Assembly: GCA_016936335.1 (NCBI GenBank) | Contig: JAFGXZ010000315.1 | Coordinates: 1 to 8,013, forward strand | DNA from: Fidelibacterota bacterium | GTDB lineage: Bacteria; Fidelibacterota; UBA2242 | Length of the DNA: 8,013 nt | Direction: 5' to 3' | Shown: piece by piece, positions 1-7,152 of the stretch | Numbering within the stretch: position 1 is the first letter of the stretch | Layout of the letters: each line of letters starts with the position of its first letter | Notes under the pieces: generated by a model | Seen by the model: the letters and a program-made list of their open reading frames with translations, nothing else | Databases searched by the model: none | What the model was told of the DNA's origin: nothing | Translations under genes and position numbers: made by a program

Positions 1-287
1 AATATGCCCGTGAGGGTCAGGATATTCAACTGAAACCGACGATTGTCAGCATTTATAGTATAAAGATAGAAATCCTGGAATGGAACATCCTGAAATTATT
101 TGTGACCTGTTCCAGTGGCACATATATCCGGGTATTGGGCGAAGACATCGCAAAAGCCATCGGCAGTTGCGGACATTTGATTGCATTACAAAGAACTGCG
201 ATTGGTAACTTTCGAATTGAAGATTCCACCGAGATCGGAATGCTTCCAGATGTGCTACCAGGACTAACGGCACCAGCAAGGGCGTAA
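1..287 (+). CDS. truB: tRNA pseudouridine(55) synthase TruB, C-terminal part (5' end outside window)
   Basis: Reading from base 3 gives 94 residues up to a TAA stop at 285-287; the start and the catalytic-Asp domain lie left of the window. TruB isomerises uridine 55 in the T loop of tRNAs. Family signatures are visible in order: YAREG near the left edge, then CSSGTYIRVLGEDI, the conserved core strand and helix of TruB (usually CSKGTYIRTLAEDI), then GHLIALQRTAIGNF, matching the usual HLxxLRRTxxGxF. Only about 20 residues follow that last motif, so there is no C-terminal PUA domain of the kind found in E. coli TruB; this is the short form. The stop is 11 bases before ribF, the usual neighbour in this translation-related cluster. 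Family assignment is secure; nothing can be said about the missing half. Confidence 0.93.
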   Translation, partial: YAREGQDIQLKPTIVSIYSIKIEILEWNILKLFVTCSSGTYIRVLGEDIAKAIGSCGHLIALQRTAIGNFRIEDSTEIGMLPDVLPGLTAPARA

Positions 288-298
288 TATTAACAACA

Positions 299-1243
299 AT
301 GGTCGTATTTAATGGGATTGATGAACTGGATGATGATTTTAAGGGGGTGGTTGTGACACTTGGTGTCTATGACGGGTTACACCATGCCCATATGGATATT
401 ATCAACCAGGTTATTGCATTTGCAGATGAGCGGAAAACACGTTCCATGGTGATAACATTTAAGCCACATCCGCAAAATGTACTCAATCCAAGCGGTCCAC
501 CAGTGATGCAACTGACGACAGCCTCCGAAAAGGTAGCCATTTTGGATGATTCAGCCCTGGATTGTATTTTGTTTCTGAATGTTGATCAGGATTTGCTAAA
601 TACCGATAGTGAAGTATTTGTAAAAACGATGCTTGTTGATAAATTGAATGTCAGTAAAGTAATTGTCGGACACGATTACCATTTCGGCAAGAACCGCAGC
701 GGAAAAGCAGAGCAGCTGCAAGATTATGGAAAGAAATATTGTTTTGACGTTGATATCGTTGGTCCGATATTATTGAAAAATGAACCAATCCGTTCTTCGG
801 TAATCCGGTCACTGCTGGCAGAAGGAAACGTGGAAAAAGCAGCCAGATTTCTAGGACGGTTTTATCATCTCAGCGGCACAGTGGTGCATGGTTCCGGTCG
901 GGGAAAAACACTGGGCTTTCCGACGGCGAATATCAAGCCGGATAGTACCGATAAAATGATTCCTTCCGATGGTATTTACCTGACCGAGTGCTTTACCGGA
1001 AAATCCAGATATTTTGGTATTTGTAATATCGGGGTTCGGAAGACCTTTGATGAACAGAATCGAATAATTGAAGTGTATCTGATGGATGTTGACGCCATCA
1101 ATCTTTACGGTCACAAATTTGAAGTGAAGTTTTTGGAACGATTGCGTGATGAGATTAAATTTGCATCGAGCGCGGAATTAATTGCTCAAATGAAAAAAGA
1201 TGAAAGAAACTGCAGAGCAAGAATTAAAAAATATAAAGTATAG
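299..1243 (+). CDS. ribF: Bifunctional riboflavin kinase / FMN adenylyltransferase (RibF)
   Basis: A 314-residue cytoplasmic enzyme, normal family length, that phosphorylates riboflavin to FMN and then adenylates FMN to FAD. The N-terminal nucleotidyltransferase domain (about 15-180) shows GVYDGLHHAH at 22-31 (usual form GxFDGxHxGH), TFKPHP at 53-58, GHDYHFGKNRSG at 124-135 and IRSSVIR at 164-170 (usually ISSTxIR). The C-terminal flavokinase domain (about 185-305) has GKTLGFPTAN at 202-211, containing the PTAN nucleotide-binding motif. It continues with NIGVRKTF and the likely catalytic Glu in IIEVYL (E258). The usual Gly before the last His of the first motif is Ala here (A30), while both His (H28, H31) remain. 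The ATG at 299 places the first motif at the normal distance from the N-terminus, but no good Shine-Dalgarno site precedes it, so coupling to truB is likely. It is probably co-transcribed with truB and rpsO. Confidence 0.96.
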   Translation: MVVFNGIDELDDDFKGVVVTLGVYDGLHHAHMDIINQVIAFADERKTRSMVITFKPHPQNVLNPSGPPVMQLTTASEKVAILDDSALDCILFLNVDQDLLNTDSEVFVKTMLVDKLNVSKVIVGHDYHFGKNRSGKAEQLQDYGKKYCFDVDIVGPILLKNEPIRSSVIRSLLAEGNVEKAARFLGRFYHLSGTVVHGSGRGKTLGFPTANIKPDSTDKMIPSDGIYLTECFTGKSRYFGICNIGVRKTFDEQNRIIEVYLMDVDAINLYGHKFEVKFLERLRDEIKFASSAELIAQMKKDERNCRARIKKYKV

Positions 1244-1246
1244 AAT

Positions 1247-1251
1247 GGAGG
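1247..1251 (+). promoter_or_regulatory. Shine-Dalgarno site of rpsO
   Basis: GGAGG lies 9 bases before the rpsO ATG in the 17-base gap after ribF. It is the strongest ribosome binding site in the window, as expected for a highly expressed ribosomal protein. Confidence 0.85.
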
Positions 1252-1260
1252 ATTGACTGA

Positions 1261-1530
1261 ATGTCATTAACAAAAGAAATCAAGCAGGAATTAATTGAAA
1301 AATTCGGTAAAAACGCACAGGACAGCGGGTCAATTGAAGCCCAGATAGCCCTGTTAACCGAAAGAATTAAATCGCTGAACGAGCATTTTCTGGAAAACCC
1401 GAAGGACCACAGTTCCCGTCGTGGATTGTTGAAACTCGTCAGCCGCAGAAAACATCTTCTGGCATATCTAAGTAAAAATAATGAAGATGCTTACAAGAAA
1501 TTAATTGGCGAATTGAAACTTCGCAAATAG
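1261..1530 (+). CDS. rpsO: Small ribosomal subunit protein S15 (uS15)
   Basis: An 89-residue protein, the standard length for S15, a primary binder of the 16S rRNA central domain (helices 20-22) that starts assembly of the platform. The whole chain follows the family: MSLTKEIKQELIEKFG at the N-terminus, then DSGSIEAQIALLTERI at about 21-36. The RNA-contact segment is KDHSSRRGLLKLVSRRKHLLAYL at 48-70, and the tail ends LIGELKLRK. The rRNA-contact residues H42, D49 and S52 (His41, Asp48 and Ser51 without Met) are kept. Small departures from consensus are SIEAQ for SPEVQ and DHSS for DHHS. It sits directly before pnp, a very common pairing. In E. coli S15 represses its own translation through a leader pseudoknot; I see no such structure in the short leader here. 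Confidence 0.98.
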   Translation: MSLTKEIKQELIEKFGKNAQDSGSIEAQIALLTERIKSLNEHFLENPKDHSSRRGLLKLVSRRKHLLAYLSKNNEDAYKKLIGELKLRK

Positions 1531-1540
1531 TAAAAAGACA

Positions 1541-1544
1541 GGAG
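1541..1544 (+). promoter_or_regulatory. Shine-Dalgarno site that fixes the TTG start of pnp
   Basis: GGAG is 6 bases upstream of TTG at 1551. No in-frame ATG is near the conserved N-terminus of PNPase, so this site decides the TTG start. Confidence 0.8.
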
Positions 1545-1550
1545 TCTAAA

Positions 1551-3749
1551 TTGATACGTAAACAGATAACCCTTGGCGGGAGAGAATTTAGTATTGAAAC
1601 AGGACGTATGGCCAAGCAAGCCCACGGTTCAGTTGTTGTTCAATACGGTGATACAATGGTATTGGTGACTGCCGTTTCGGACTTTATGAAACCCGTAAAC
1701 CAGGACTTTTTCCCGTTGCAGGTAGAATACCGCGAACGCACTTACGCTGCCGGTAAAATACCGGGAGGGTTTTTTAAACGAGAGGGGCGTCCTTCCGAAA
1801 AAGAGATACTGACATCGCGCCTTATCGATCGTCCTATCCGCCCGCTTTTTGCGGAAGGTTTTAAATCAGACACACAAATTATTGCGACCGTAATTTCCGG
1901 GGACCAGGAAAATCCTGGTGATATCCTGGGAATTACTGGTGCATCCATGGCACTCAGTATTTCCAAGATACCGTTTCTGGGACCGATTGCCGGTGTGAGA
2001 GTCGGCCGAATTAACGGTGAATACATTCTTAATCCGACAATGTCCCAGATGGATGAATCAGACCTTGAAATTATTGTCGCCGGAACTGAGGAATCCATCG
2101 TAATGGTTGAAGGCGAATCCAGAGAAATATCGGAAGATAATCTGGTTGATGCGTTGGAATTTGGTCATAAAGCCATTGTTGAACTGATTCAATTTCAGAA
2201 AGAGATCATAGCTGAGATTAATCCAGTAAAAGTTGAAGTTCAGCCTTCTGAAATTTCTACTGAATTACTTGAAACAGTTCGCACCAGAACCGAACCAAAT
2301 CTGGATGAATGGCGTGAGCTGGCATTGGAATCCAAACATGCCCGTTCAGAAGCGATTGCGACGTTTTCGAAGTCTCTCGTGGAAGAGCTGGAAGAAGATT
2401 ATCAGGATCAGGACAATGTTATTCTTGGTGAAATTGATGAAATTCTAAAGAAAAATATGCGCAAACACATTATTGAAACACAGGTACGCCAGGATGGTCG
2501 CGGATTAAAGGACATTCGGCCAATTACCTGTGAAGTTGGTGTTTTGCCCCGGGCACATGGATCGGCATTGTTTACTCGTGGAGAAACTCAGAGTCTGGGA
2601 TCGGTGACATTGGGAACGAAAATGGATGAACAGATTATTGATGACATCGACCGGGAAGAATTTAAAAAACGCTTCATGCTGCATTACAATTTCCCACCCT
2701 TCAGTGTCGGCGAAGTACGTCCAATGCGCGGAACCGGACGCCGGGAAATCGGACACGGTAACCTGGCTGAACGATCCCTGAAAACACTATTGCCTGATGA
2801 AGTTGATTTTCCTTACACCATTCGGATTGTATCAGACATTCTTGAGTCTAATGGATCTTCATCTATGGCATCAGTTTGTGCGGGTTCGCTGGCATTGATG
2901 GATGCCGGAGTGCCGATTAAAAAAACTGTCGCCGGTATTGCAATGGGACTCATCAAAGAAGAAGATAAGGTTGTTGTTCTTTCTGATATTCTTGGTGCCG
3001 AAGATCATTATGGTGATATGGATTTTAAAGTTACCGGAACAAAAGATGGGATTACCGCCATCCAAATGGATCTGAAAGTAGCCGGTATTTCGACGACAAT
3101 TATGCGTGAAGCTCTGGAACAGGCCAGGGAAGGGCGTTATCATATCATTGACATAATGGAAAAAACTATTAAGGAAGCTCGCCCTGACATTTCAAAGTAT
3201 GCACCGAAAATGACGACTGTTCAAATTCCGGTCGATATGATTGGTGAACTCATTGGTCCCGGCGGCAAGAATATCAAAGCCATACAGGCCGATAGCGGTG
3301 CAACTGTTGAGATTAATGATGACGGCCTTGTGTTTATATCAGCGGTTAACACCGAATCATCGGATATTGCAGTAAGGGCTATCAGGGCTATGATGGAACA
3401 GCCTGAAGAGGGCAAGGTCTATACCGATTGTGCCGTCAAACGGATTGAAACCTATGGCGCATTTGTTGAGATATTACCCGGAAAAGAAGGCTTACTTCAT
3501 GTTTCCGAGATTGCCTGGCAACGGACGAATGATGTCAATGATGTTTTAAAGGTCGGTGATAAAGTTACGGTATTATTAAAGAAAATCTCACAACCGGGAC
3601 GGTTTGAATTGTCTATCAAGGAATTACTGGACAAACCGGAAGGGTATGTTGAGGAAGTTCGACACAGCCGTCCACCACGTTCCGATGGTGACCGTTCACG
3701 GGGGTCACGATATAACGACCGAAACGATCGCTCAAGAAACCGGCATTAA
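1551..3749 (+). CDS. pnp: Polyribonucleotide nucleotidyltransferase (PNPase)
   Basis: A 732-residue phosphorolytic 3'-5' exoribonuclease that degrades mRNA and releases nucleoside diphosphates, acting as a trimer and often in the degradosome. Domains in order are RNase PH 1 (about 8-145, with RPSEKEILTSRLIDRPIRPLF at 80-100), the helical linker (about 150-305) and the catalytic RNase PH 2 (about 315-545). KH follows (about 555-615, loop IGPGGK at 568-573), then S1 (about 621-691). In RNase PH 2, FTRGETQ is at 341-347 and GAEDHYGDMDFK at 482-493. The latter gives D485, D491 and K493, equivalent to E. coli D486, D492 and K494, so the enzyme should be active. The motif RPMRGTGRRE at 390-399 resembles Bacteroidetes-type PNPases. 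Residues 700-732 are a hydrophilic Arg/Asp/Ser-rich tail. The TTG start is supported by the site at 1541 and by the N-terminus MIRKQITLGGREFSIETG matching the family. Confidence 0.98.
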   Translation: MIRKQITLGGREFSIETGRMAKQAHGSVVVQYGDTMVLVTAVSDFMKPVNQDFFPLQVEYRERTYAAGKIPGGFFKREGRPSEKEILTSRLIDRPIRPLFAEGFKSDTQIIATVISGDQENPGDILGITGASMALSISKIPFLGPIAGVRVGRINGEYILNPTMSQMDESDLEIIVAGTEESIVMVEGESREISEDNLVDALEFGHKAIVELIQFQKEIIAEINPVKVEVQPSEISTELLETVRTRTEPNLDEWRELALESKHARSEAIATFSKSLVEELEEDYQDQDNVILGEIDEILKKNMRKHIIETQVRQDGRGLKDIRPITCEVGVLPRAHGSALFTRGETQSLGSVTLGTKMDEQIIDDIDREEFKKRFMLHYNFPPFSVGEVRPMRGTGRREIGHGNLAERSLKTLLPDEVDFPYTIRIVSDILESNGSSSMASVCAGSLALMDAGVPIKKTVAGIAMGLIKEEDKVVVLSDILGAEDHYGDMDFKVTGTKDGITAIQMDLKVAGISTTIMREALEQAREGRYHIIDIMEKTIKEARPDISKYAPKMTTVQIPVDMIGELIGPGGKNIKAIQADSGATVEINDDGLVFISAVNTESSDIAVRAIRAMMEQPEEGKVYTDCAVKRIETYGAFVEILPGKEGLLHVSEIAWQRTNDVNDVLKVGDKVTVLLKKISQPGRFELSIKELLDKPEGYVEEVRHSRPPRSDGDRSRGSRYNDRNDRSRNRH

Positions 3750-3750
3750 T

Positions 3751-4998
3751 ATGAATGAGGAACGGTTCCAAAAGACGATCCTGTCAAATGGAATCCGGGT
3801 TATTTCCGAGTATATTGATTCGGTATACTCGGTCTCATTGGGCATTTGGGCAATTGCCGGGTCTCAGGATGAATCCAGGGAGACAAACGGCATTGCCCAT
3901 TTACTTGAACACATGGCCTTTAAAGGCACAAAAAACCGGAACGCCTACCAGATTGCCAATGAAATCGAATCCCTTGGTGGGGCTTTAAATGCATTTACCA
4001 GCAAGAATGTGACCTGCTATTATGCCCGTTTAATGGCTGAACATCTGGCGACCGGTGTGGATGTCTTGTCGGATTTAATTAAAAATCCCCAATTCACAGA
4101 TGATGATCTGGAGCGCGAAAAAGGGGTAATCATTGAAGAAATTCGCGAGATCGAAGATACCCCCAGTGATATTATTCATGATTATTTTTCCGAGCAATTG
4201 TTCCCCGATCATCCCATTGGTCGGTCGATACAGGGCAGTGTGGAAAACATGCGATCTTTTACGATTGATCAACTGACGGAATTTATTACCAATCACTATA
4301 CGGCGGACCGGGTGCTTGTTGTCGCTTCGGGCAGAGTAAATCATCACGAATTGGTTGATCTGGCAATGAAATACCTGTCGGATTTACCGGTTGGAAAAGG
4401 TCTTTTATTGCAAGCTGACGCCACACCTGTCATTGAAAGAAGTCAGCGGATCACCCGACCGATCAGCCAGTCACATTTAGTTCTTGGAAGACGGGTTTTC
4501 CATCAAGGTGACCCGCGACGCTATCATCTGGCATTACTGAATGTTATTCTGAGTGGGGGGATGTCATCGAGACTATTCCACAATATTCGTGAGCAATTCG
4601 GATTTGTATATGCAATTTATTCGTATTATGACCTCTATTTGAAAAACGGTTTATTTGGTGTATATGCTGGGGTAGAAACGGATCAATTGGACACTATCCG
4701 GGATATGATATATAATGAATTACGAAAACTGACCGTTGACGGAATTAGCTTGGATGAATTCGGAAAGGTCAAACAGCAATTTGAAGGCGGTTTAGTCATC
4801 TCGCTGGAGGGTATGCAGGCCAGGATGAATCGTCTGGCGAAAATGGAAATTTATGAGAACCGGATCATGACGATCCAGGAATTGCTGGACATTATCGAGA
4901 AAATCACGTTGGATGATTTAATGGATCTGGCTCATTACCTGGTACAGCCCGATCAATTCATTGAAACGATTATTGTACCGGAAACTATCAAACATTAG
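3751..4998 (+). CDS. M16 family zinc metallopeptidase (processing-peptidase-like)
   Basis: A 415-residue single-unit M16B peptidase, the usual length for bacterial homologues of the mitochondrial processing peptidase beta subunit. The inverted zinc motif is HLLEH at 50-54 (H50 and H54 bind zinc, E53 is the base) and E130 in VIIEEIREIEDTP is the third ligand, at the same spacing as in MPP beta. The C-terminal half shows GGMSSRLFHNIRE at 269-281, typical of the second M16 domain. There is no signal peptide, so it is cytoplasmic as far as the sequence shows. The ATG at 3751 comes one base after the pnp stop, and MNEERFQKTILSNGIRVISE fits family N-termini. An open frame continues upstream to 3604 inside pnp but reads out of frame with pnp and looks non-native. 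There is no clear Shine-Dalgarno site, so translation is probably coupled to pnp. The pnp-M16 pair is common in bacteria; the true substrate is unknown. Confidence 0.96.
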   Translation: MNEERFQKTILSNGIRVISEYIDSVYSVSLGIWAIAGSQDESRETNGIAHLLEHMAFKGTKNRNAYQIANEIESLGGALNAFTSKNVTCYYARLMAEHLATGVDVLSDLIKNPQFTDDDLEREKGVIIEEIREIEDTPSDIIHDYFSEQLFPDHPIGRSIQGSVENMRSFTIDQLTEFITNHYTADRVLVVASGRVNHHELVDLAMKYLSDLPVGKGLLLQADATPVIERSQRITRPISQSHLVLGRRVFHQGDPRRYHLALLNVILSGGMSSRLFHNIREQFGFVYAIYSYYDLYLKNGLFGVYAGVETDQLDTIRDMIYNELRKLTVDGISLDEFGKVKQQFEGGLVISLEGMQARMNRLAKMEIYENRIMTIQELLDIIEKITLDDLMDLAHYLVQPDQFIETIIVPETIKH

Positions 4999-5005
4999 CA
5001 AAGTT

Positions 5006-5010
5006 GGGAG
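5006..5010 (+). promoter_or_regulatory. Shine-Dalgarno site of the aminotransferase gene
   Basis: GGGAG is 5 bases before ATG at 5016. It favours this ATG over the in-frame TTG at 5004, which would overlap the site itself. Confidence 0.8.
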
Positions 5011-5015
5011 CTAAA

Positions 5016-6272
5016 ATGGTAAAAGTCATTAAACCTGCAGATCGAACAAATTACGTTACTTATGCGATTCGTGATATTGTTGTTAAAGCAAAGCAACTGG
5101 AAGCGGCCGGTAAAAAAATCCTGTATCTGAATATAGGCGATCCACCGGTTTATGATTTTGAGACACCGAATAATTTACGTCAGATTATCGTCGATCGGAT
5201 CCTTGCATCCAATGCCGGAACGAAAAACAATGTTTCGACCTATTGCGATTCCATGGGTATCCTTGAAGCCAGAGAAGCCATTGCCCGTAATGCTGTCGAA
5301 GTCAAAGGTATTAAAAATGTGACCGCTAATGATGTCATTATTTCCAGTGGTGCCTCAGAAGCGATTACAATTGCCATAGCTGCATTAATTGATCCCGGTG
5401 ATAATATCATGACGCCGTCACCCGGTTATCCTTTGTACAGCGGCCAGATTCCGGTTTACCATGGCGCATTGAACCCCTATTTACTCAACGAGGAAACCGG
5501 CTGGCAGATCGATCTGAATGAACTGGAGCAAAAAGTAAACGATCGGACGAAGGCCATTGTGGTGATCAATCCCAATAATCCAACGGGCGCCAACTATAAT
5601 CGTGAAAGTATTCTCAACATTCTCAAATTTGCCGAAAAACACAATCTGGTTGTTTTTGCAGACGAAATTTATGATAAACTATTATTTGACGGTCAAAAGC
5701 ATATTACCATTGCATCCTTATCCGAAACTGTTCCGGTTATCACATTTGGCGGACTTAGTAAGAATTACATAATGCCCGGATGGAGGGTTGGCTGGGCGAT
5801 TTTTCATGACCCACTCAAAATGATTGTGGAATACCGTGAAGCCATTAATAAATTATTACGTGCCCGGCTTTGTTCTCCGCATCCTCAGCAGTATATGATT
5901 GCACCGGCTCTGAATGGTGGAGATGATCACTTACCAGAAGTGATGGCGAAAATTCAAAAACGTCGCGATATTACATATGAAATGCTGAATGCAATTCCCG
6001 GTATTTCCTGTGTTAAGCCCGGGGGTGCATTTTACGCGTTCCCCAAAATCCAGTTACCCGATGGTATTGATGATGAACAATATGTCATGCAATTACTTGA
6101 AGAAACAGGTGTACTCGTCGTTTACGGTAAGGGATTTGGTGAAAAGCCAGGCACACATCATTTCAGAATTGTATTCCTGCCGGAAGAGGAGACATTGATT
6201 CGTTCGTACGAACTGATTGCAGAATTTACAAAGAAATTCTACCGTAAATACAATTTCAGTCCCGGAAAATAA
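5016..6272 (+). CDS. Class I/II PLP-dependent aminotransferase (alanine/aspartate type)
   Basis: A 418-residue fold-type I aminotransferase that moves the amino group between an amino acid and a 2-oxo acid. Visible PLP-site residues are NPNNPTG at 185-191 (N188), DEIYD at 216-220 (D216 and Y219), and GLSKNYIMPGWRVGW at 246-260, in which K249 forms the Schiff base. R384 in HHFRIVF should hold the substrate alpha-carboxylate. GDPP at 41-44 and SGASEA at 111-116 also fit. The pattern DEIYDKLLFDG followed by LSKxYxxPGWRxGW resembles AlaA-like and archaeal-type alanine aminotransferases more than E. coli AspC, so alanine-pyruvate or alanine-glutamate activity is a reasonable guess, but substrate cannot be read from sequence. 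The ATG at 5016 is chosen from the site at 5006. It lies 17 bases after the M16 gene and probably shares its transcript. Confidence 0.94.
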   Translation: MVKVIKPADRTNYVTYAIRDIVVKAKQLEAAGKKILYLNIGDPPVYDFETPNNLRQIIVDRILASNAGTKNNVSTYCDSMGILEAREAIARNAVEVKGIKNVTANDVIISSGASEAITIAIAALIDPGDNIMTPSPGYPLYSGQIPVYHGALNPYLLNEETGWQIDLNELEQKVNDRTKAIVVINPNNPTGANYNRESILNILKFAEKHNLVVFADEIYDKLLFDGQKHITIASLSETVPVITFGGLSKNYIMPGWRVGWAIFHDPLKMIVEYREAINKLLRARLCSPHPQQYMIAPALNGGDDHLPEVMAKIQKRRDITYEMLNAIPGISCVKPGGAFYAFPKIQLPDGIDDEQYVMQLLEETGVLVVYGKGFGEKPGTHHFRIVFLPEEETLIRSYELIAEFTKKFYRKYNFSPGK

Positions 6273-6273
6273 C

Positions 6274-6278
6274 GGGAG
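6274..6278 (+). promoter_or_regulatory. Shine-Dalgarno-like GGGAG before the deacetylase gene
   Basis: GGGAG begins one base after the aminotransferase stop (TAA 6270-6272). With a 7-base gap it points at an in-frame ATC at 6286, not at ATG, GTG or TTG. The nearest standard in-frame starts are TTG 6217 (upstream) and GTG 6313 (35 bases downstream), neither well placed for this site. Confidence 0.55.
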
Positions 6279-6285
6279 ATCAACT

Positions 6286-7068
6286 ATCTTCAAACCTAAA
6301 AATAGTTGTCGGGTGCTGGTGTACCACAAAGTCGATCCGAAACCGGAATTAGGATTGTCTTGCGTACACCCTAAAACCTTTGAAAAGCAAATAGACTTTT
6401 TAATTTCAAAGGGATTTCATCTGGTGACACTGTCTCAGTTGGAAACAGAGTCTATGAGCAATGACAAACGGATTGCTATCTGTTTTGACGATGGATATAA
6501 AGGTGTCATTGAACATGCATACCCGATTTTGAAAAAATATTCAGTGGCGGCAACAGTGTTTATCATTACAAATTTTATCGGTAGGAAAAATACATGGGAT
6601 GTCAATTTAGGTGGTATTCAATACGAGCATCTAAGCCGGGAAGACATTCAGAAACTTGTTGATGCAGGCTGGGAAATTGGATCCCATAGTGTATCGCACC
6701 AGTCATTGCGGGGAGTTGATAAACAGGAACTCCAATATCAATTACGCCATTCTAAAGCAACACTGGAAAAAATAATTAAACAGCCGGTTCATGTTTTTAC
6801 AGCACCTTTTGGGACTATTTCGAATCGTATAAATACTGCTGCTCTGAAGAGTGGTTATCATAAAATTTGTGGTTTTTTTCCGATCAAATTTTATAAAGGT
6901 GCAATCCCAAAAGGGGTAGTCCTGCGTCTGGCTGTCTATCGTTCTGATGGCCTGAACTCTATTGAGCGGAAATTGTCAGGCGATAGACGACTGTATTTTG
7001 AAATCATCAAACAAAATGTAATAAATTTTTGTTCAAATGCCACTATTGCCGTGAATACTTTACGATAA
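6286..7068 (+). CDS. NodB-domain polysaccharide deacetylase family protein (CE4), start uncertain
   Basis: About 260 residues if read from 6286. CE4 enzymes remove N- or O-acetyl groups from cell wall or surface polysaccharides using a metal ion. Numbered from 6286, VLVYHKVD is at 10-17, a segment typical of the IcaB/PgaB-like branch. Motif 1 is CFDDG at 66-70 (D68 likely base, D69 metal ligand). Motif 2 is SHSVSH at 133-138 (H134 and H138 metal ligands). Motif 3 is the variant TAPFG at 172-176, where many members have Arg before the Pro. The late conserved His motif of classic NodB enzymes is not evident. No signal peptide or membrane segment is visible, which is unusual for a wall-acting enzyme. 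Start options are TTG 6217 (overlaps the upstream gene, no binding site), ATC 6286 (well-placed GGGAG) and GTG 6313 (no binding site). Substrate is unknown. It is the last gene of the probable operon. Confidence 0.87.
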   Translation: MFKPKNSCRVLVYHKVDPKPELGLSCVHPKTFEKQIDFLISKGFHLVTLSQLETESMSNDKRIAICFDDGYKGVIEHAYPILKKYSVAATVFIITNFIGRKNTWDVNLGGIQYEHLSREDIQKLVDAGWEIGSHSVSHQSLRGVDKQELQYQLRHSKATLEKIIKQPVHVFTAPFGTISNRINTAALKSGYHKICGFFPIKFYKGAIPKGVVLRLAVYRSDGLNSIERKLSGDRRLYFEIIKQNVINFCSNATIAVNTLR

Positions 7069-7081
7069 CCTAAAAAATTAC

Positions 7082-7110
7082 TTGACATATCAGATTGCAC
7101 TGTTTATACT
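7082..7110 (+). promoter_or_regulatory. Sigma-70-type promoter of the merR-like gene
   Basis: TTGACA at 7082-7087 is a perfect -35 box and TATACT at 7105-7110 a 5/6 -10 box, separated by exactly 17 bases. Transcription should begin near 7117, about 36 bases before the ATG at 7153. It sits just after the deacetylase stop and so marks a new transcription unit. The 17-base spacer is normal and not the 19-20 bases typical of MerR-activated promoters. Confidence 0.85.
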
Positions 7111-7111
7111 A

Positions 7112-7134
7112 TTAAAGTAATGGTTTAAGTAAGG
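7112..7134 (+). repeat. Imperfect tandem repeat at the transcription start region of the merR-like gene
   Basis: TTAAAGTAATGG (7112-7123) is followed at once by TTTAAGTAAGG (7124-7134). The copies differ by one substitution and one missing base. They cover the expected start point and early leader just after the -10 box. They could be a binding site for a regulator, perhaps the encoded protein itself, but so short an AT-rich repeat may also be chance. Confidence 0.4.
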
Positions 7135-7152
7135 TGCAGAATAGAACGTAAA

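Noticed and set aside
1742..2098. 118-codon open frame on the minus strand inside pnp
   Set aside because: It lies fully antisense to a conserved part of PNPase, has low-complexity shadow composition and shows no family motif or binding site.
3604..3750. Upstream in-frame extension of the M16 peptidase into pnp
   Set aside because: It would overlap the PNPase S1 domain and tail by 146 bases in another frame, its residues do not resemble M16 N-termini, and ATG 3751 fits both family length and gene spacing.
5004..5015. TTG at 5004 as the aminotransferase start
   Set aside because: The TTG overlaps the GGGAG that serves as the binding site for ATG 5016, and it adds only four residues with no family support.
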